Assembly (NCBI GenBank): GCA_012798935.1
Contig: JAAZMG010000024.1
Location: 1-32,048, forward strand
Reading direction: 5' to 3'
Length of the DNA: 32,048 nt
Source of the DNA: Tissierellia bacterium
GTDB lineage: Bacteria > Bacillota > Clostridia > Tissierellales > Tepidimicrobiaceae
Shown: positions 7,826-16,980 of the stretch, one piece after another
Position numbering within the stretch: the first letter of the stretch is position 1
How the letters are laid out: every line of letters starts with the position of its first letter
Translations under genes and position numbers: made by a program
Notes under the pieces: generated by a model
The model's input: only the letters and a program-made list of their open reading frames with translations
Database searches by the model: none
What the model was told of the DNA's origin: nothing

Positions 7826-8419
7826 ATGGAAATAAAAGGGAAAAGAATAACAATAACTCCTATTGAACTAAAAGATGCCTATTCTATGAAAAAGTGGGGG
7901 AGGCATAAAAATCCTTTACTTTTTGATTATAATCTTCCCTCATTAACAGATGAAGAAATAAAAGAGTGGTACCGTTTTAAAACTAGAGGAAATAATAAAA
8001 AATATTATAGTGTCTTTAATGAACAAAATCGATTTATTGGATATATGGGAATTAAGAATATAAGAAAAATTTTAAGTCAAGCTACTTTCGGAATAGTATT
8101 TGACCCTAACTATGTAAATCAGGGTTATGGCACCGAGGCAATTATTGCATATTTATATTATTTTTTTAATGAGATGAAAATGAGAACTTTATATCTAGAA
8201 GTAGCTAAGTTTAACAAAAGAGCTATACAATGTTATGAAAAAAGCGGATTCAAGGTAGTGGATGTGTATTTAGAAGAGTTTTTTGATCAGAAAATAGATT
8301 TAGAAAATCCATATTTTTTAGAAGAAAAATCTTCTTTTGTAATAGAGGATGGAAAAGTATATAATTATATTTACAAGATGAAAATAGATAAAAAAACATT
8401 TTTAAAAGAGACAAAATAG
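7826..8419 (+). CDS. GNAT family N-acetyltransferase, RimJ/RimL type
   Basis: A 197-residue acetyl-CoA-dependent N-acetyltransferase. The segment GIVFDPNYVNQGYGTEAIIAYLYYFF carries the acetyl-CoA pyrophosphate-binding turn (QGYGTEA), and LYLEVAKFNKRAIQCYEKSGFK is the motif-B region seen in RimJ/RimL and ribosomal-alanine acetyltransferases. The substrate could be a protein N-terminus, an amino acid or an antibiotic; sequence does not say. The ATG at 7826 follows AAGGAAGGAA. It sits between dnaB and the DnaD-like gene, an unusual insertion in a replication block, and is preceded by a long hairpin, so it may be a late acquisition. Confidence 0.88.
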   Translation: MEIKGKRITITPIELKDAYSMKKWGRHKNPLLFDYNLPSLTDEEIKEWYRFKTRGNNKKYYSVFNEQNRFIGYMGIKNIRKILSQATFGIVFDPNYVNQGYGTEAIIAYLYYFFNEMKMRTLYLEVAKFNKRAIQCYEKSGFKVVDVYLEEFFDQKIDLENPYFLEEKSSFVIEDGKVYNYIYKMKIDKKTFLKETK

Positions 8420-8469
8420 AAATTCACTACGTAGGTATAGCAGAGGAAGGATATATTAATAAGAGTATG

Positions 8470-8497
8470 TTGTCCCATTTCAAACAAGTAGTATTGT
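8470..8497 (+). promoter_or_regulatory. Possible promoter for the dnaD-like/dnaI-like genes
   Basis: TTGTCC (8470-8475) and TATTGT (8492-8497) are 16 bases apart and 17 bases before the ATG at 8514. The rest of the 94-base gap after the acetyltransferase gene shows no recognisable feature. Confidence 0.35.
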
Positions 8498-8513
8498 AGG
8501 TAGAGGTGAAATA

Positions 8514-9608
8514 ATGAATTTTACTATTGAAACAACGGACATAGACTTAGGTGATACACCTATTGAAAATATTTTTATAAATGATTTTATGCCTATGGCT
8601 AATGGTACCTATGTCAAGGTATATCTATTAGGGTACAAAAATGCCCATGATAAGGATAGTAGCATTGAAGTGGACAATAAAACCATAGCTAAACATTTAG
8701 AGATACCTTTAACAGATGTGCTAAATGCCTGGGATTTTTGGGAGAAAAAAGGGATAATAGAAAAAATCATGAAGGATACAGACAACAAATTTGATTATAA
8801 GGTTAAGTTTTTAAACTTAAAACAGCTTTATATAAAGAACAATTATAAACCAATTAATATTAGACAAGAAACTGTTACAAAGCCCTATGCTTGTTCCGTA
8901 GAGGATTTAATAGATGCAAATCGTATTCCAGCAATTAATGAAATGTTTAATTCTATTGATTACATTATGAGGAGACAATTAGTCCCCAATGAAAAACAGA
9001 AGGTATTGGAATGGATACATAATTATAATATGAATCCAGACATTATTGTAAAAGCTTTCTTTTATTCAGTAGAGAAAAAAGGGAAAAGAAATATTAATTA
9101 TATAGGTGGTATAATAAGAAATTGGTACGACCAAGGAATAACCAGTGTAGAAGCCTTTCAAGAGCATCTTAAAGCTACAGATGAAAAATACTATAGATAT
9201 GAACAGATAATGAAACACTTAGGTTATGGAAATAGATTACCTAGTCAAGGAGAAATTAAAGTTATAAACAAGTGGTTTGAAGAATATGAGTTCACAATGG
9301 AAATGGTCCTTAGGGGATGTGAAAACTCTAAAAAAACCTCTAATCCAAGCATTAACTACATTGATGGGGTACTATCTTCTTGGTACCATAAAGGGATTAA
9401 AACTCCTGATGAAATAGATGAAAAGGATAAGAAACCGGAGAGAAAAGAGCATAAGAGAGATAAGACTGAAAGAAGACCCCGGGCAGTTAAGACTAGGTTT
9501 CATAATTTTGAACAGAGAACTTCCAATTATACAGCTGAACAATTAGAAGATGTTGCACGAAGGAAAAGGGAAGAGTACTATCTTAAGAAAGAAGGAGAAA
9601 GTAAATAA
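8514..9608 (+). CDS. DnaD/DnaB-domain replication initiation protein
   Basis: A 364-residue primosomal protein of the DnaD family, which helps load the replicative helicase. The N-terminal region (about 1-115) resembles the winged-helix oligomerisation domain (NKTIAKHLEIPLTDVLNAWDFWEKKG). Two copies of the DnaD-like DDBH2 domain follow, one at about 146-220 with NYIGGIIRNWYDQGI and one at about 228-300 with NYIDGVLSSWYHKGI; both keep the YxxxxxxxW signature. A basic, disordered tail contains KKPERKEHKRDK. The double DDBH2 is typical of clostridial members. ATG 8514 follows GAGGTGAAA. Its stop overlaps the next start by one base (TAATG), so it is translationally coupled to the helicase loader. 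Confidence 0.92.
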   Translation: MNFTIETTDIDLGDTPIENIFINDFMPMANGTYVKVYLLGYKNAHDKDSSIEVDNKTIAKHLEIPLTDVLNAWDFWEKKGIIEKIMKDTDNKFDYKVKFLNLKQLYIKNNYKPINIRQETVTKPYACSVEDLIDANRIPAINEMFNSIDYIMRRQLVPNEKQKVLEWIHNYNMNPDIIVKAFFYSVEKKGKRNINYIGGIIRNWYDQGITSVEAFQEHLKATDEKYYRYEQIMKHLGYGNRLPSQGEIKVINKWFEEYEFTMEMVLRGCENSKKTSNPSINYIDGVLSSWYHKGIKTPDEIDEKDKKPERKEHKRDKTERRPRAVKTRFHNFEQRTSNYTAEQLEDVARRKREEYYLKKEGESK

Positions 9609-10594
9609 TGTATAGTCAAATTCTAAAGGATATTTTAATGGAATATGAGAAAAAGAGAGATAGGGCAATTTATGAACAGAGGATAAGAACTGAAAAAGTC
9701 TATAAAAAAGTCCCTAGAATAAAAAAAATAGACAAGGAGATATGGGAAACAGGACTTTCTATGTCTAAAGCTGTAATTGAGAATCCTAAGAATTATAAAG
9801 AAGATTTACAAAGAGTAAAAGAAAAAATTGAAAATTTGAAAATGGAAAAAGCTTATTTGCTAACAGAAAATAATATTCCTTTAGATTATTTAGATACTTA
9901 CTATGAATGTAATGAATGTGAGGACAAAGGCTACCTAACAAATGGAGAGAAATGCAATTGTTTGAAACAAGCTCTTATAAATAAAGCCTATAAAATGTCC
10001 AATATTGAAAATGTTCTTAACAAGGAGAACTTTCAAACCTTCGATATAAATGTTTTCCCAGATGAGCCCTTTGATGATGAAAGTATGACTCCAAGAGAGA
10101 ATATGAAAAATATTTCAAGTATATGTGTAGATTTTATAAACAATTTTAATGAAAAAAACGAAGAAAACCTATTATTCTATGGAAGTACAGGATTGGGGAA
10201 AACTTTTATGTGTAATTGTATAGCCAAGTCCTTGTTAGATATGAATAAAATAGTAATATATCAAACAGCTTTTACAATATTGGAAATTATAGAAAAACGT
10301 AGGTTCGGAAGAGATATAGATAGATTTAAAGATTTTGAATATGATATATTATTTGATGCAGATCTTTTAATTATTGATGATTTAGGTACGGAAATATCCA
10401 ATGCATTTACAAATGCAGAAATATTTAATATTGTAAATACAAGATTAATCAATGGCACTAAAACCATAATATCTACTAATTTAACACCAAAAGAAATATC
10501 TGATATCTATACAGATAGAGTGTTTTCAAGAATTCTGGAAAAGTTTATTCCACTAAGATTTTATGGCCCAGATTTAAGGTGGGAATCTAAGTAG
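9608..10594 (+). CDS. DnaI/DnaC-like helicase loader ATPase
   Basis: A 328-residue AAA+ ATPase that probably loads DnaB. An N-terminal helical part is followed by a zinc-binding cluster Cys101, Cys104, Cys116, Cys118 (CNEC and CNC). The ATPase core has Walker A GSTGLGKT (192-199), Walker B LLIIDDLGTE (253-262), sensor-1 TIISTNL and the arginine-containing DRVFSRILEKF region. This layout matches B. subtilis DnaI and the clostridial DnaC family. The ATG at 9608 overlaps the upstream stop by one base, with an AAAGGAG site inside the preceding gene. niaR follows 25 bases later without a visible terminator. Confidence 0.93.
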   Translation: MYSQILKDILMEYEKKRDRAIYEQRIRTEKVYKKVPRIKKIDKEIWETGLSMSKAVIENPKNYKEDLQRVKEKIENLKMEKAYLLTENNIPLDYLDTYYECNECEDKGYLTNGEKCNCLKQALINKAYKMSNIENVLNKENFQTFDINVFPDEPFDDESMTPRENMKNISSICVDFINNFNEKNEENLLFYGSTGLGKTFMCNCIAKSLLDMNKIVIYQTAFTILEIIEKRRFGRDIDRFKDFEYDILFDADLLIIDDLGTEISNAFTNAEIFNIVNTRLINGTKTIISTNLTPKEISDIYTDRVFSRILEKFIPLRFYGPDLRWESK

Positions 10595-10619
10595 CATAAA
10601 AAACGAAAGGAGGGTTTTA

Positions 10620-11144
10620 ATGGAGACTTGGGAAAGAAGAAAAGAAATTTTAAAAACTTTAAATAGATCCAAAAAACCCATTAAAGGTACAGACCTTTCC
10701 CAGATGTTTGATGTTAGTAGACAAGTAATAGTTCAGGATATTGCCCTACTAAGAGCAAGAGGGGAAAATATACTGGCAACACCTCAAGGATACATAATTC
10801 CACACATATATGGAAAGAATAAGATCATTAAATCTATAGTTTGTAAACATGAAGGTTATGATCAAATAGAAGATGAGTTAAAAGCAATTATTGATATGGG
10901 GGGAAAAGCAGTAGACGTAATAGTTGAACATCCAGTATATGGAGAAATAAAAAGTCCCCTTGAGATCAGTTCTAGATTAGAATTAGAACAGTTTATGGAA
11001 AATTTAAAACAAACCAAAGCAGAACCTTTGTCTTCCTTAACAGGGGGAATACATATACACACTATAGAGGTAGAGGATGAGGAAAGTTTCAAAAAAATAA
11101 AGGAAATTTTAATGAAGAAAAAATACTTGATAAATGAAGAATAA
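10620..11144 (+). CDS. niaR: Niacin-responsive transcriptional repressor NiaR
   Basis: A 174-residue regulator with an N-terminal winged helix of the HTH_11 type (residues 5-58, including VSRQVIVQDIALLRARG) and a C-terminal 3H domain named for conserved histidines. Here they are His77 (CKHEGYD), His104 (VEHPVYG), and His145 and His147 (GIHIHTIE), which in the family bind a metal and shape the nicotinate pocket. Family members (B. subtilis YrxA) repress NAD synthesis and niacin uptake genes when nicotinate is present. ATG 10620 follows a strong AAAGGAGGG. A matching operator lies just downstream, before the permease gene, so that gene is the likely target. Confidence 0.93.
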   Translation: METWERRKEILKTLNRSKKPIKGTDLSQMFDVSRQVIVQDIALLRARGENILATPQGYIIPHIYGKNKIIKSIVCKHEGYDQIEDELKAIIDMGGKAVDVIVEHPVYGEIKSPLEISSRLELEQFMENLKQTKAEPLSSLTGGIHIHTIEVEDEESFKKIKEILMKKKYLINEE

Positions 11145-11155
11145 AATGGTATATT
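11127..11155 (+). promoter_or_regulatory. Promoter of the EIIC-like permease gene, inside the end of niaR
   Basis: TTGATA (11127-11132) and TATATT (11150-11155) are 17 bases apart, giving a predicted start near 11162. This coincides with the left edge of the palindromic operator at 11163. Confidence 0.6.
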
Positions 11156-11162
11156 TGTATAT

Positions 11163-11182
11163 ACAGGTGACAAGACACATGT
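11163..11182. promoter_or_regulatory. Probable NiaR operator
   Basis: ACAGGTGACAAGACACATGT is an imperfect palindrome: ACAGGTG and CACATGT are complementary except for one base, around ACAAGA. Its reverse complement contains the TGTCTTG core that I recall from the Bacillota NiaR motif. It covers the predicted transcription start of the permease gene and lies 19 bases after the niaR stop, which fits repression. The assignment rests on recalled motif resemblance plus position. Confidence 0.7.
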
Positions 11183-11209
11183 AAATACAAAACAAAAGAG
11201 GTGGCTCTA

Positions 11210-12238
11210 TTGGATAATAAACCAAGTAAAAAAGACACAGTAAAAGATTATTTAGTTAAGATTTTTAATGGGATGGCTTTAGGACTTTTTTCTTCATTAT
11301 TAATAGGTTTAATAATTAAACAACTAGGTACTTTTTTGAACATAGGTATAATGGTTAGATTTGGTCAAATATCTCAAATGCTTATGGGGCCTGCTATAGG
11401 AGCAGGGGTTGCTTACAGTGTAGGAGCTCCGCCCTTAGGGATTTTTGCTTCAGTAGTAACTGGAGCCATAGGAGCAGGTACTGTTACTTTTGAGGAAGGA
11501 GTTGCATTAATTAAAATAGGAGAACCAGTAGGAGCCTTTGTTGCTGGGCTTCTGGGGGCTGAATTTTCAAAGATAATAAAGGGAAAAACTAAAGTAGATA
11601 TTGTGTTAGTCCCTTTAACCACTATTATTATAGGTGGTTTAGCTGGAAATTATATAGGACCAGTTGTATCTTCTTTCATGACCCTTATTGGTAATATTAT
11701 AAATTTAGCTACAGAGCTGCAGCCTATTCCTATGGGAATAATTGTATCGGTAATAATGGGGATAGTATTAACTTTACCTATTAGTAGTGCAGCCTTGGCT
11801 ATATCTTTAGGCCTTAATGGATTAGCTGCTGGTGCTAGTACTGTAGGTTGTTGTGCTCAAATGATAGGGTTTGCAGTATGTTCCTATAGGGAAAATGGAT
11901 TTGGTGGATTTATTGCACAGGGAATAGGCACATCTATGTTACAAATTCCAAATATAATAAGAAACCCTAGAATATGGATACCCCCTATAATTACATCGGC
12001 TATCCTTGGACCTATTTCTACTACTCTATTTAAAATGGAAAGTAATATGATTGGAGCAGGGATGGGGACCAGTGGATTAGTAGGACAGTTTGCAGTAATT
12101 GAAGTTATGGGTTCTAAACTAGGAACTTTTATTAGTATAATATTAATGCATTTTATATTACCTGGAATTATTTCTTTTATTATATCGGAATGGATGAGGA
12201 AAGCAGGATATATAAAATTTGGTGATATGAAACTATAA
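11210..12238 (+). CDS. PTS EIIC-like (PTS_EIIC_2 type) membrane permease, candidate niacin-related transporter
   Basis: A 342-residue integral membrane protein with about nine or ten hydrophobic segments rich in Gly and Ala, matching the stand-alone PTS_EIIC_2 type family of Bacillota. Recognisable stretches are SVGAPPLGIFASVVTGAIGAG, the TELQPIPMGIIVSVIMGI segment and AGASTVGCCAQMIGFAVCSYREN. No EIIA or EIIB domain is fused or adjacent, so phosphotransferase sugar uptake is doubtful. I prefer TTG 11210 over GTG 11201 because AGAGGTGG (11197-11204) would overlap the latter. Its own promoter carries a NiaR-type operator, so the inferred cargo is nicotinate, nicotinamide or a related precursor. 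A hairpin ends the gene. Confidence 0.8.
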   Translation: MDNKPSKKDTVKDYLVKIFNGMALGLFSSLLIGLIIKQLGTFLNIGIMVRFGQISQMLMGPAIGAGVAYSVGAPPLGIFASVVTGAIGAGTVTFEEGVALIKIGEPVGAFVAGLLGAEFSKIIKGKTKVDIVLVPLTTIIIGGLAGNYIGPVVSSFMTLIGNIINLATELQPIPMGIIVSVIMGIVLTLPISSAALAISLGLNGLAAGASTVGCCAQMIGFAVCSYRENGFGGFIAQGIGTSMLQIPNIIRNPRIWIPPIITSAILGPISTTLFKMESNMIGAGMGTSGLVGQFAVIEVMGSKLGTFISIILMHFILPGIISFIISEWMRKAGYIKFGDMKL

Positions 12239-12240
12239 TG

Positions 12241-12266
12241 AGTCAAAGGCTTAGTCTTTGACTTAT
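12241..12266 (+). terminator. Terminator after the EIIC-like gene
   Basis: AGTCAAAG (12241-12248) pairs with CTTTGACT (12256-12263) around a 7-base loop, then TATTAT. The T tract is weak, so confidence is moderate. Confidence 0.6.
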
Positions 12267-12295
12267 TATATGGAAGTTTGTTTTCCTTTTAAAAA

Positions 12296-12324
12296 TTGAT
12301 ATTTTTGTCAAAATATGATATACT
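12296..12324 (+). promoter_or_regulatory. Promoter of the serS transcript
   Basis: TTGATA (12296-12301) and TATACT (12319-12324) are 17 bases apart. The predicted start near 12331 lies just ahead of the T-box leader. Confidence 0.65.
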
Positions 12325-12344
12325 AAATTATAAAATTTAATATA

Positions 12345-12532
12345 TTAGCTAAGAAAGGAACTAGTAAATAACAAAGTCTTTTTAGAGAGTCAGTGGTTGG
12401 TGGAAATTGACAAGACTTATTATTGAATCCAGCCTAGAGCTATTACATTATAAGTGAACCGAAAGGTTAACTAGGGTGGCAACGCGGGAGATACTCTCGT
12501 CCCTAATATTTTAGGGATTGAGAGTTTTTTTA
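12345..12532 (+). ncRNA. T-box riboswitch controlling serS (Ser, UCC specifier)
   Basis: A classical T-box leader that senses uncharged tRNA-Ser and allows read-through into serS when charging is low. Visible parts are the Stem I AG-bulge/loop region AGAGAGTCAGTGGTTGGTGG, the specifier triplet TCC at 12428-12430 in the context GAATCCAG, the T-box core TGGCAACGCG (12476-12485) and a terminator. The terminator stem is ACTCTCGTCCCTAA (12493-12506) with TTAGGGATTGAGAGT (12511-12525), followed by seven T. The UCC codon agrees with the downstream seryl-tRNA synthetase. Confidence 0.95.
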
Positions 12533-12536
12533 TTAA

Positions 12537-13838
<1,302 letters not shown>

Positions 13839-13847
13839 TAAAACAGC

Positions 13848-13892
13848 GGGGCTGTCCAAGACCACTGAAAAGGTCGTTCTAGGAAAGCCCTC
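13848..13892 (+). other. Structured hairpin region after serS
   Basis: GGGGCT (13848-13853) pairs with AGCCCT (13886-13891); inside it, TCC pairs with GGA and GACC with GGTC, closed by an 8-base loop. No T run follows directly. GGAAAG on its 3' side could instead pair with CTTTCC near 13918, which is followed by TTTTTT at about 13932-13937, so two alternative folds are possible. It could be a degenerate serS terminator or a switchable element; no known RNA family is recognised. The rest of the 180-base gap is AT-rich and holds nothing else clear. Confidence 0.4.
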
Positions 13893-14018
13893 ACTTATAA
13901 ATATTAATTAAAATGAACTTTCCATAGAAGCCTTTTTTATTGTATTAAAAACAATCATAATATTTATATAAAAATATACAATATTAATATATAAGTAGTA
14001 AAACCAGGAGGTATGTAA

Positions 14019-15515
14019 TTGAAAAGGCCAAGGCGCTTATATATTATATTAGTATTTATATTGATATTTACCACAATAGGCTGTGTTAACCAGGTAAAAA
14101 AGTATCCCACATTAATAGTAGATGATTATAATGGGATTGATTTAGATAGGATCAATCATTATAAAATAGACGTTAATTTTGACCCAGTTAATAGATCTTA
14201 TTCAGCTGAGCAGACAGTTACCTATATAAACAATACTAAAAAGGTACTAGGGGAAGTATATTTTCACATATATCCTAATGCCTATAAATCCCCAGAAACT
14301 GCCCCTATTTTATTTAGCAATGCTACAATATCTAAAGGGAACTATGTACCTGGTCATATGGAAATAAAGGAAGTTTTAATAGATAAAGAGAAAGTTGACT
14401 TTCAAATAAAGGGTGTAGGAGATACTATTTTAAAGCTAAGTTTATCAAATCTCCTCAACCCTAATGAAAAAATGAAAGTAGACCTTAAATATGAAGTAAA
14501 ACTTCCATTAAATGTAGATAGATTTGGATATGGTAAAGATGTATTTAATTTTGGCAATTGGTATCCCATAGCTTGTGTATATGATGAAGATGGTTGGAAC
14601 CTAGATCCTTACTATAGCATAGGAGATCCTTTTTATAGTGATATAAGTAGTTATGATGTAGTCATTACAACCCCTAAGGATATAATAGTTGCAACTAGTG
14701 GTAGCATAATTTCAGAAAAAACAAAGGGGAATAAGAAAATCCATACTATTAAAGGGGAACTTATTAGAGATTTTGCCTGGGTAGCTAGTACTGATTTTAT
14801 AGTAAAGAAGACAAAGGCAGAGGGAACCATAATAAAATTATATACCATGGAAAATAAACCGGATATGATAAATTTTGCCCTTCAAATAGGAGCAGATAGT
14901 ATAGAAATATTTAATAGAATATTTGGCAAATATCCTTATGGTGAATATTCTATAGTTATGACAGAATTTCCTACAGGTATGGAATATCCAGGGATAGTAT
15001 TTATAGGTAAGGATTATTTCAATTTATACTATAAAGATGAGTTAGAGAAAATAATTGTCCATGAAACAGCACATCAATGGTGGTATGGTATAGTTGGAAA
15101 TGATCAAATAGATGAAGCATGGCTAGATGAATCCCTTGCTAGTTATTCTGAAGTAATTTATATGGTTGAAAACTATGGAGAAATGGAAGGAGCAGATTAT
15201 TATAACTATTTTTATGAGATGAGTTATGAATATGGAAAAGCTCTTCTTTCTACAGACACTATAATAAACAAACCCTTAAATGAATTTAATAGTTGGGATG
15301 ATTATGGACTTTTAGTATATGTGAAGGGAGCTATGTTTTTAAATGAAATAAAAGAAGACTTTGGCATGGAAGTATTGTATGATATATTAAATAAATATTA
15401 CAGCACATATAAATTTTACAATGGAAACACACAAGATTTTATAAAGATTTGTCAAGAGGTAACCAACACCTCTTTTAAAGAAAGAGTTGATAGATGGTTT
15501 TATGGTATAGAATGA
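14019..15515 (+). CDS. M1-family zinc metallopeptidase, predicted lipoprotein
   Basis: A 498-residue surface-anchored aminopeptidase-like enzyme. The first 22 residues form a lipoprotein signal with a hydrophobic core and a lipobox-like TIGC (Cys22). The M1 fold shows a GAMEN-equivalent (EFPTGMEYPG) and the zinc site HETAHQWW (His348, His352) with the third ligand Glu371 in WLDESLASYSE, matching the HExxH-x18-E spacing. It is much shorter than PepN (about 850), as is common for clostridial M1 lipoproteins lacking the C-terminal domain. The TTG at 14019 follows AGGAGGT (14006-14012). It ends in a hairpin shared with a convergent small gene. Confidence 0.92.
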   Translation: MKRPRRLYIILVFILIFTTIGCVNQVKKYPTLIVDDYNGIDLDRINHYKIDVNFDPVNRSYSAEQTVTYINNTKKVLGEVYFHIYPNAYKSPETAPILFSNATISKGNYVPGHMEIKEVLIDKEKVDFQIKGVGDTILKLSLSNLLNPNEKMKVDLKYEVKLPLNVDRFGYGKDVFNFGNWYPIACVYDEDGWNLDPYYSIGDPFYSDISSYDVVITTPKDIIVATSGSIISEKTKGNKKIHTIKGELIRDFAWVASTDFIVKKTKAEGTIIKLYTMENKPDMINFALQIGADSIEIFNRIFGKYPYGEYSIVMTEFPTGMEYPGIVFIGKDYFNLYYKDELEKIIVHETAHQWWYGIVGNDQIDEAWLDESLASYSEVIYMVENYGEMEGADYYNYFYEMSYEYGKALLSTDTIINKPLNEFNSWDDYGLLVYVKGAMFLNEIKEDFGMEVLYDILNKYYSTYKFYNGNTQDFIKICQEVTNTSFKERVDRWFYGIE

Positions 15516-15543
15516 AATGGAGGGTTTTTTTATCCCTCCATTT
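15515..15543. terminator. Bidirectional terminator between the M1 peptidase and the small peptide gene
   Basis: AAATGGAGGG (15515-15524) pairs perfectly with CCCTCCATTT (15534-15543) around a T-rich loop. It lies between the ends of two convergent genes, the peptidase stop at 15515 and the peptide stop at 15548. Confidence 0.75.
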
Positions 15544-15547
15544 CTAT

Positions 15548-15664
15548 TTAGAATCTTCTAAAGCCAGATTCAAACCCGCCAAATAATATTACTAATAACA
15601 GGAAGAAAAATAGTAAACTAGAGTCTTCATTACAGAATCCGTCACGTCTTTGTAAATCAGTCAT
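15548..15664 (-). CDS. 38-residue hydrophobic small protein, YjcZ-like in style
   Basis: A short minus-strand gene starting with ATG at 15664 and preceded by the strong ribosome site AGGGAGG seven bases upstream (15672-15678). The peptide begins MTDLQRRDGFCNEDSS, continues into the membrane segment LLFFFLLLVILFGG (17-30) and ends FESGFRRF. Very short proteins with a polar N-terminus and an LLFFFLLLVILF core are common in spore-forming Bacillota and are often named YjcZ-like or spore-associated. No function is established. The well-placed ribosome site, convergent position and shared terminator argue that it is real. Confidence 0.75.
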   Translation of the reverse strand: MTDLQRRDGFCNEDSSLLFFFLLLVILFGGFESGFRRF

Positions 15665-15686
15665 ATTAAAACCTCCCTTTATTGAT

Positions 15687-15714
15687 TTGTATTTTACCTA
15701 ATATATTATATAAT
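15687..15714 (+). promoter_or_regulatory. Possible promoter of the D,D-carboxypeptidase gene
   Basis: TTGTAT (15687-15692) and TATAAT (15709-15714) are 16 bases apart, about 60 bases before the ATG at 15775. Confidence 0.45.
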
Positions 15715-15774
15715 TATAAGAGCATATTTGTGACTACTTGTAAGAAGGTTCAACATAAACAAGGGGGAAAATCT

Positions 15775-16962
15775 ATGAAGAAAAAGTTTATCAAAGCAAT
15801 GTCCTTATTTTTATTATTCATTTTAATATTAAGTTCTGCAGCATTTGCTACAGTAGGTATTGAGAATCAGGTGTCAGCATACTTATTGGGAGATTATGAA
15901 ACAGGGGAAATATTAGAAGAATATAATATATATAAACCTATAGAAATTGCTAGTATAACTAAATTAATGTCCTATTTAGTAATTATGGATGAAGTCCAAA
16001 AAGGGTCCATTTCATTAGAAGATATAGTTTATATAGATGAAGATACTGTCAAAGTGAGAGGTTCTAGTTTAGAATTAAAAGAAGGAGAAACATTTACAGT
16101 TAATGAGCTATTAAAGGCTCTTATGGTAGTTTCAGCTAATGATGCTACCTATGCTCTTTCAAAACATGTTGCAGGAGGCGAAGAGGCCTTCGTTAACATG
16201 ATGAATGATAAAGCAAAGAGCCTTGGACTTAGGAATACCATATATTTTAATTCTACAGGGCTTCCTGAAGGTAAAATACAGAATATGATGAGCCCGGAAG
16301 ATATTTTTATTCTATCAAGGCATATAATAAATAAATATCCAGAAATATTATTTTTATCCACTATTCCCTATATAGAAATACCTAGCAGGGATTATAAAGA
16401 ACAAAACACCAATCCTCTATTAAATGAAATAATAGGAGTAGATGGGCTTAAAACTGGCTTTACTAATAAGGCTGGTTATTGTTTAGTTTCCACTATAGGA
16501 GTCAATGGAATAACTGACCAAGATGAAGATTTTAGATTGATTAGTATAGTTATGGGAACAAAAAATGAAGATAAAAGAAAGGAGATGGGAGGGGCATTAG
16601 TTCAATATGGATTAAATAATTACTCTAAAAGGATATTAGCTAATGAAAACATCCCAATAGATACTATTTACTTGCCTAAGAGCAAAAATAAGGAGGTAGA
16701 AGTTTATCCTGCAAGAAGTTCTAGTGCTATAGTTAAAAATGAAGACATTATAGATAAGGATATTTTTATAGATGAGAAATTAAAACTTCCATTAAAGAAA
16801 TCAGATAGAATAGGAAAGTTAGTTATTTTAAAAAATGGCAAAGTTTTGGATGAAATGGATTTGATTGTTCATGAAAAGATAAAAAAAGAAGGATTATTTA
16901 GAGTAATAGGTAGATGTATGAAGAAATTTTTATCTTTTATATTTTCTAAGATAATAAAATAA
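15775..16962 (+). CDS. D-alanyl-D-alanine carboxypeptidase (S11 family, DacF-like)
   Basis: A 395-residue exported penicillin-binding protein that trims the terminal D-Ala from peptidoglycan stem peptides. A signal peptide covers residues 1-25 and ends SSAAFA. The active-site motifs are SITK (Ser60, Lys63), SAN (Ser120, Asn122) and KTG (226-228), followed by a C-terminal beta domain and a short hydrophobic, basic tail (MKKFLSFIFSKIIK) that may be an amphipathic membrane anchor. This is the low-molecular-weight DacA/DacF/DacB type. The frame is open back to 15682, but ATG 15775 follows AAGGGGGAAA and gives a clean signal peptide. A tRNA promoter follows 18 bases after the stop. Confidence 0.94.
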   Translation: MKKKFIKAMSLFLLFILILSSAAFATVGIENQVSAYLLGDYETGEILEEYNIYKPIEIASITKLMSYLVIMDEVQKGSISLEDIVYIDEDTVKVRGSSLELKEGETFTVNELLKALMVVSANDATYALSKHVAGGEEAFVNMMNDKAKSLGLRNTIYFNSTGLPEGKIQNMMSPEDIFILSRHIINKYPEILFLSTIPYIEIPSRDYKEQNTNPLLNEIIGVDGLKTGFTNKAGYCLVSTIGVNGITDQDEDFRLISIVMGTKNEDKRKEMGGALVQYGLNNYSKRILANENIPIDTIYLPKSKNKEVEVYPARSSSAIVKNEDIIDKDIFIDEKLKLPLKKSDRIGKLVILKNGKVLDEMDLIVHEKIKKEGLFRVIGRCMKKFLSFIFSKIIK

Positions 16963-16980
16963 GTTAAGGAAAAATTCAAA

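Noticed and set aside
8419-8499. Open frame after the acetyltransferase ending in HYVGIAEEGYINKSMLSHFKQVVL
   Set aside because: It lacks a start codon and ribosome site and continues from a different frame inside the acetyltransferase gene. It could be a remnant, but I recognise no family.
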